NCBI GenBank assembly: GCA_029783825.1
Contig: JAREIK010002653.1
Coordinates: 161,117-225,116 of the forward strand
Direction of reading: 5' to 3'
Length of the DNA stretch: 64,000 nucleotides
From: Sapria himalayana
Lineage: Eukaryota; Streptophyta; Magnoliopsida; Malpighiales; Rafflesiaceae
Part shown: positions 61,201 to 64,000 of the stretch, one piece after another
Layout: every line of letters begins with the position of its first letter
Position numbering within the stretch: the stretch's first letter is position 1
Made by a program: the position numbers and the translations under genes
Notes under the pieces: model-generated
Databases searched by the model: none
What the model was told of the DNA's origin: nothing
What the model saw: only the letters and a program-made list of their open reading frames with translations

Positions 61201-64000
61201 CATTCAGGCTTGCACGTAATTATATTTTTTCTTGGAATCTAGGGGGAAGGTCAAACTTTATATTTTGGTAGTTGAATGGTATGGTATGGCACTTTCATGT
61301 TATTGGTAGGGGTAATGGATAAGGTGTCTAGATGGGTAATATATGGTAAGGAACTGGAATGTGTTTCCTACCATGGGGATGACCCCTCCTTAGACATATG
61401 GTTATGTGTGATATGTACTGCTCTCAGCCCGGGTCCTTGAACGTGGAAGCTATCAAGTCCGTATGAAGATACCTTTTCAAGATGATGATTTCCTCATGTT
61501 CCTTGTGTCTATCTTTTCTGAAAGGTTGGTCTTCATATCCTAGTGGGCTCATCACCATGAAGTAGTCCTCTTTGATCCTGATTAGCAGACTTTTTGAATC
61601 TTGAAACAAACATAGTTTGACTCTATGTTTTAGGTCATTCATATGGAAAATTCCATAATGATGATGAGAGATGCCAAAAGACTTAGAATATATTTGACTA
61701 ACAGTAGGGAAAATTATCATTTTCTCCCTTATATGCCCATGGGAAGGTGAGAGAATATTGAATTCCAATCAAATAAACCTTTTCTTGGCCTTAGAAATAT
61801 CTGAAAGCATTGTTCAAGGAAAGGAATGCAAGGAAAAGTGAAATCTCTTATCTCCACGCCAATTCATTTGATAGCCTTATAGAAAAGCAAGTGGGTTTGA
61901 ATGTCATCTCTTTGGGTGAGTCACTTTGTATCTTAAACAAATAAAGTCGGTGAGCTAATAGCATGTGAGCAATCAAGCCAGATTCTTTTATTATATTTTG
62001 AGTTCTATCTTCTCCAAGGATATTTGCAGTAGCATCTTTCTTGTTTCCTTCTAGGCATTTTTCCAAGCTTTCTATCTTGACATGAGTTAGAATCTTAAGA
62101 TGATCTTCAGTGCCTTTTACTAGCCATTCAGGACCAATCCTCTAGCATTGAAGAGGAGTTAATTTCTTTGTAGTGATCTTGATAGTGTATTTAAAAGTTT
62201 AATGACTAATGAAAGAAAAGAGGACTGGAAGCAAGAGGAAGTAAAAAAAAATGCTAGCAGAGACCTCACTTGGTCTCAAGTGGGTCAGTGAGCTGGAGTG
62301 GGAAAAAGGCTACTTAGAAGAATGATGAGTTGCAAGCACCCTTCCTAAATTTAAATTATGGTTCAACCTTTTTCATAGCAACTAGCTTTCATGGTTTTCA
62401 TGTGATTATCAATACTTTTTTGCTTGGTTTGAGGAACCTTTAGTCAAAAGAACGGGAAGGTTTTTATTCTAGGACGGAGTTGTAAGATACAAAAATGTCA
62501 CGTTCGGTTCCTTTGAGAAGGGTGTGAGAATCACCTATCAGGCTTGATGAACATCCACAGAGTTGCATACCTTCTCACCTGCTCCATGCACATTGCTTTC
62601 TTTAGGAGGTTGGCCACCTATCTTAGATCTTCACATTTTAAAGAAGATCCCGAGCTCAATTTGGTTTAGTATCAAGGTGATTCTTTTTCTATTCCTATAT
62701 ATATGGGTACATGCAGCATTTCCATGATATCATTATGATCAATTAATTGGACTTGGCTGAAAAGTGTTCTTGCCTCTATCATTAGCACATGTAGTCACCT
62801 TTTCTGATATTTTTGTCACATTTCAATTACTTTCTTAATTATGAATTATATGTTAAAAAGTATAATCTTGGGTAATGGTAGGCCCCGAAAATGCCCTCAT
62901 TGGGGATCAAAAGGAACCTTGTGACTCTGTTAAATGTTCTTCGGACATGAATTTATTTTTATATAAAGATGTATCATTGATAGGATTCTCACTTTGATTG
63001 TACTTGTACTACTCGATAAACCTTATTTGCTTCCCATACCTAGGCCAAATCATAAAGGTTGTACGAGAGACATTTGTTCGTCATCACCAACATGTTTCAA
63101 GACCCTGTCAGTGTAACCCTCGATCTAGGATTCCATAGCCATCATGTTCTATTTGTGAATGATGATAGGCCCGCCTCTTTAATCCTACTTTATCTATCAT
63201 TGTTTGGACTATCTCGGGTGATTGCCTTATCTCAACCTATTAGCAAGGCAAACCTTAGAGTAAATCACAAGGATAATGATGGCATTGTAGAAGATCAGAA
63301 AACTAACTTCAGTGATATATGTAGGAAGTCTATCCCATGGATCACATATCTCTCAAATGGTATGGTCTGAGAGCCTACATAGAAAGAAACCCCTTATGAT
63401 GACCGAGGTAGAGGTGGAGATCACCCCATAAGACATAAAAAATGGCCTTTTGCCACTAAGAAATAAGAATTGTTCATTCACAAGTCAGGTTCATAAAGAG
63501 GAGGAAACTTACAATTTCACATTGAGAGTCAATGATCTTTTCAATGGTGTATAGATAAACATGCTTTGAACAAGAAATTTGTATCCAAATAAAGGTTTGT
63601 TTGCTATGATCAGGAATCCCTTACTTTGATATGGCACACTACTCTTACATACATGCTTCATGATATCTTGTGATCCGCTAATTCATCTCAATCTCTGATA
63701 GGAAGTTGATAGAGTCAGCAAAAGAAGTGGCAATGGTAGAAGAAATCTTATTTCAATTCAAGGTTCCATGGATATGAAACAAAGGACGTGGTTGGTTAGG
63801 TCACACCTCTTTTTAGAGTTAAGATAGATCAAAGCATAAAGTCCAGAACCGCAAGATTTTATTGACAAGCAATGCATATTATTGAAAAGAAAAGTGAGAC
63901 TTGTAACTACCATTATGCACCTTATTTTTACCCTCTCTGCTCCTTACTAAAGAAATGCATTAAGGGTCAATCATTTTTTCTATGGGCATTCCTACTTAAT

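Larger units (their letters stand above)
47672..64000. other. Long gene-free tract of different texture; possible organelle-derived DNA
   Basis: To the eye the sequence is less AT-biased than the transposons, with many CTTTC, GAAAG and CTAGCTA-type words. It has no transposon motif. The open frames (e.g. 51257-51547, 53904-54092, 59691-59993, 61424-61768, 63059-63370) are short, lack family motifs and show no introns, so I do not call them genes. The texture resembles plant mitochondrial intergenic DNA, suggesting an old nuclear insertion of mitochondrial DNA, but I recognise no mitochondrial gene, rRNA or tRNA. Alternatives are decayed retroelement sequence or unique intergenic DNA. Because element 2's target sequence on the left has the same texture, the tract probably extends into 34930-35808. 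Confidence 0.3.

Noticed and set aside
63059..63370. 103-residue open frame near the right edge
   Set aside because: No recognisable motif and no sign of codon or domain conservation. Frames of this length occur by chance in this tract.
1..64000. CRISPR arrays, operons or prokaryotic defence systems
   Set aside because: No regularly spaced identical repeats with unique spacers, and everything recognisable is plant nuclear transposon sequence with spliceosomal introns.

Overview
This window is repeat-rich, apparently gene-empty DNA from a flowering plant nuclear genome. The evidence is a stack of plant transposable-element families (plant LINE, Ty1/copia, hAT, and CACTA/EnSpm with plant-type TNP2, DUF4216 and Ulp1 domains), spliced gene structures with GT..AG introns, and fragments of plant host genes carried as transposon cargo. 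I found no intact host gene, rRNA, tRNA or CRISPR array. I cannot name the species.

Layout. 1-3618 is a purine-rich (GA) low-complexity block with an embedded (AT)n microsatellite. 3619-6610 is AT-rich DNA with weak degenerate repeats. About 6615-13080 is a decayed LINE on the minus strand: ORF1 with a CCHC zinc knuckle, then ORF2 with endonuclease, reverse transcriptase and zf-RVT regions. About 13085-15294 is AT-rich. 15295-21887 is a decayed copia pol region on the minus strand. It contains an internal tandem duplication and is interrupted by a decayed hAT element (16690-20205) flanked by an 8-bp target-site duplication.

The most striking structure is a tail-to-tail inverted pair of CACTA transposons of one family. 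Element 1 (21888-34020, plus strand) has CACTACAACAAAA termini and a perfect AGT target duplication. Element 2 (35812-47668, minus strand) is flanked by GTC/GCC. Each encodes a broken TNP2-type transposase and a broken second gene (Transposase_24-like region, with a Ulp1-type protease end in element 1). In element 1 the Ulp1 catalytic cysteine position is tyrosine; in element 2 the Ulp1 core is deleted. Element 1 carries pieces of two host genes (a TRANK1-like/UvrD-related protein and an exon of an AIM25/scramblase-like protein). Element 2 carries unrelated cargo at the equivalent place.

47672-64000 looks less AT-rich and has a different texture, with only short unrecognised ORFs, a 24-base G run and no identifiable gene. 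It may be an old organelle-derived (mitochondrial-like) insertion or simply decayed repeats; I could not settle this. All protein-family calls come from motif recognition by eye, not from database searches.
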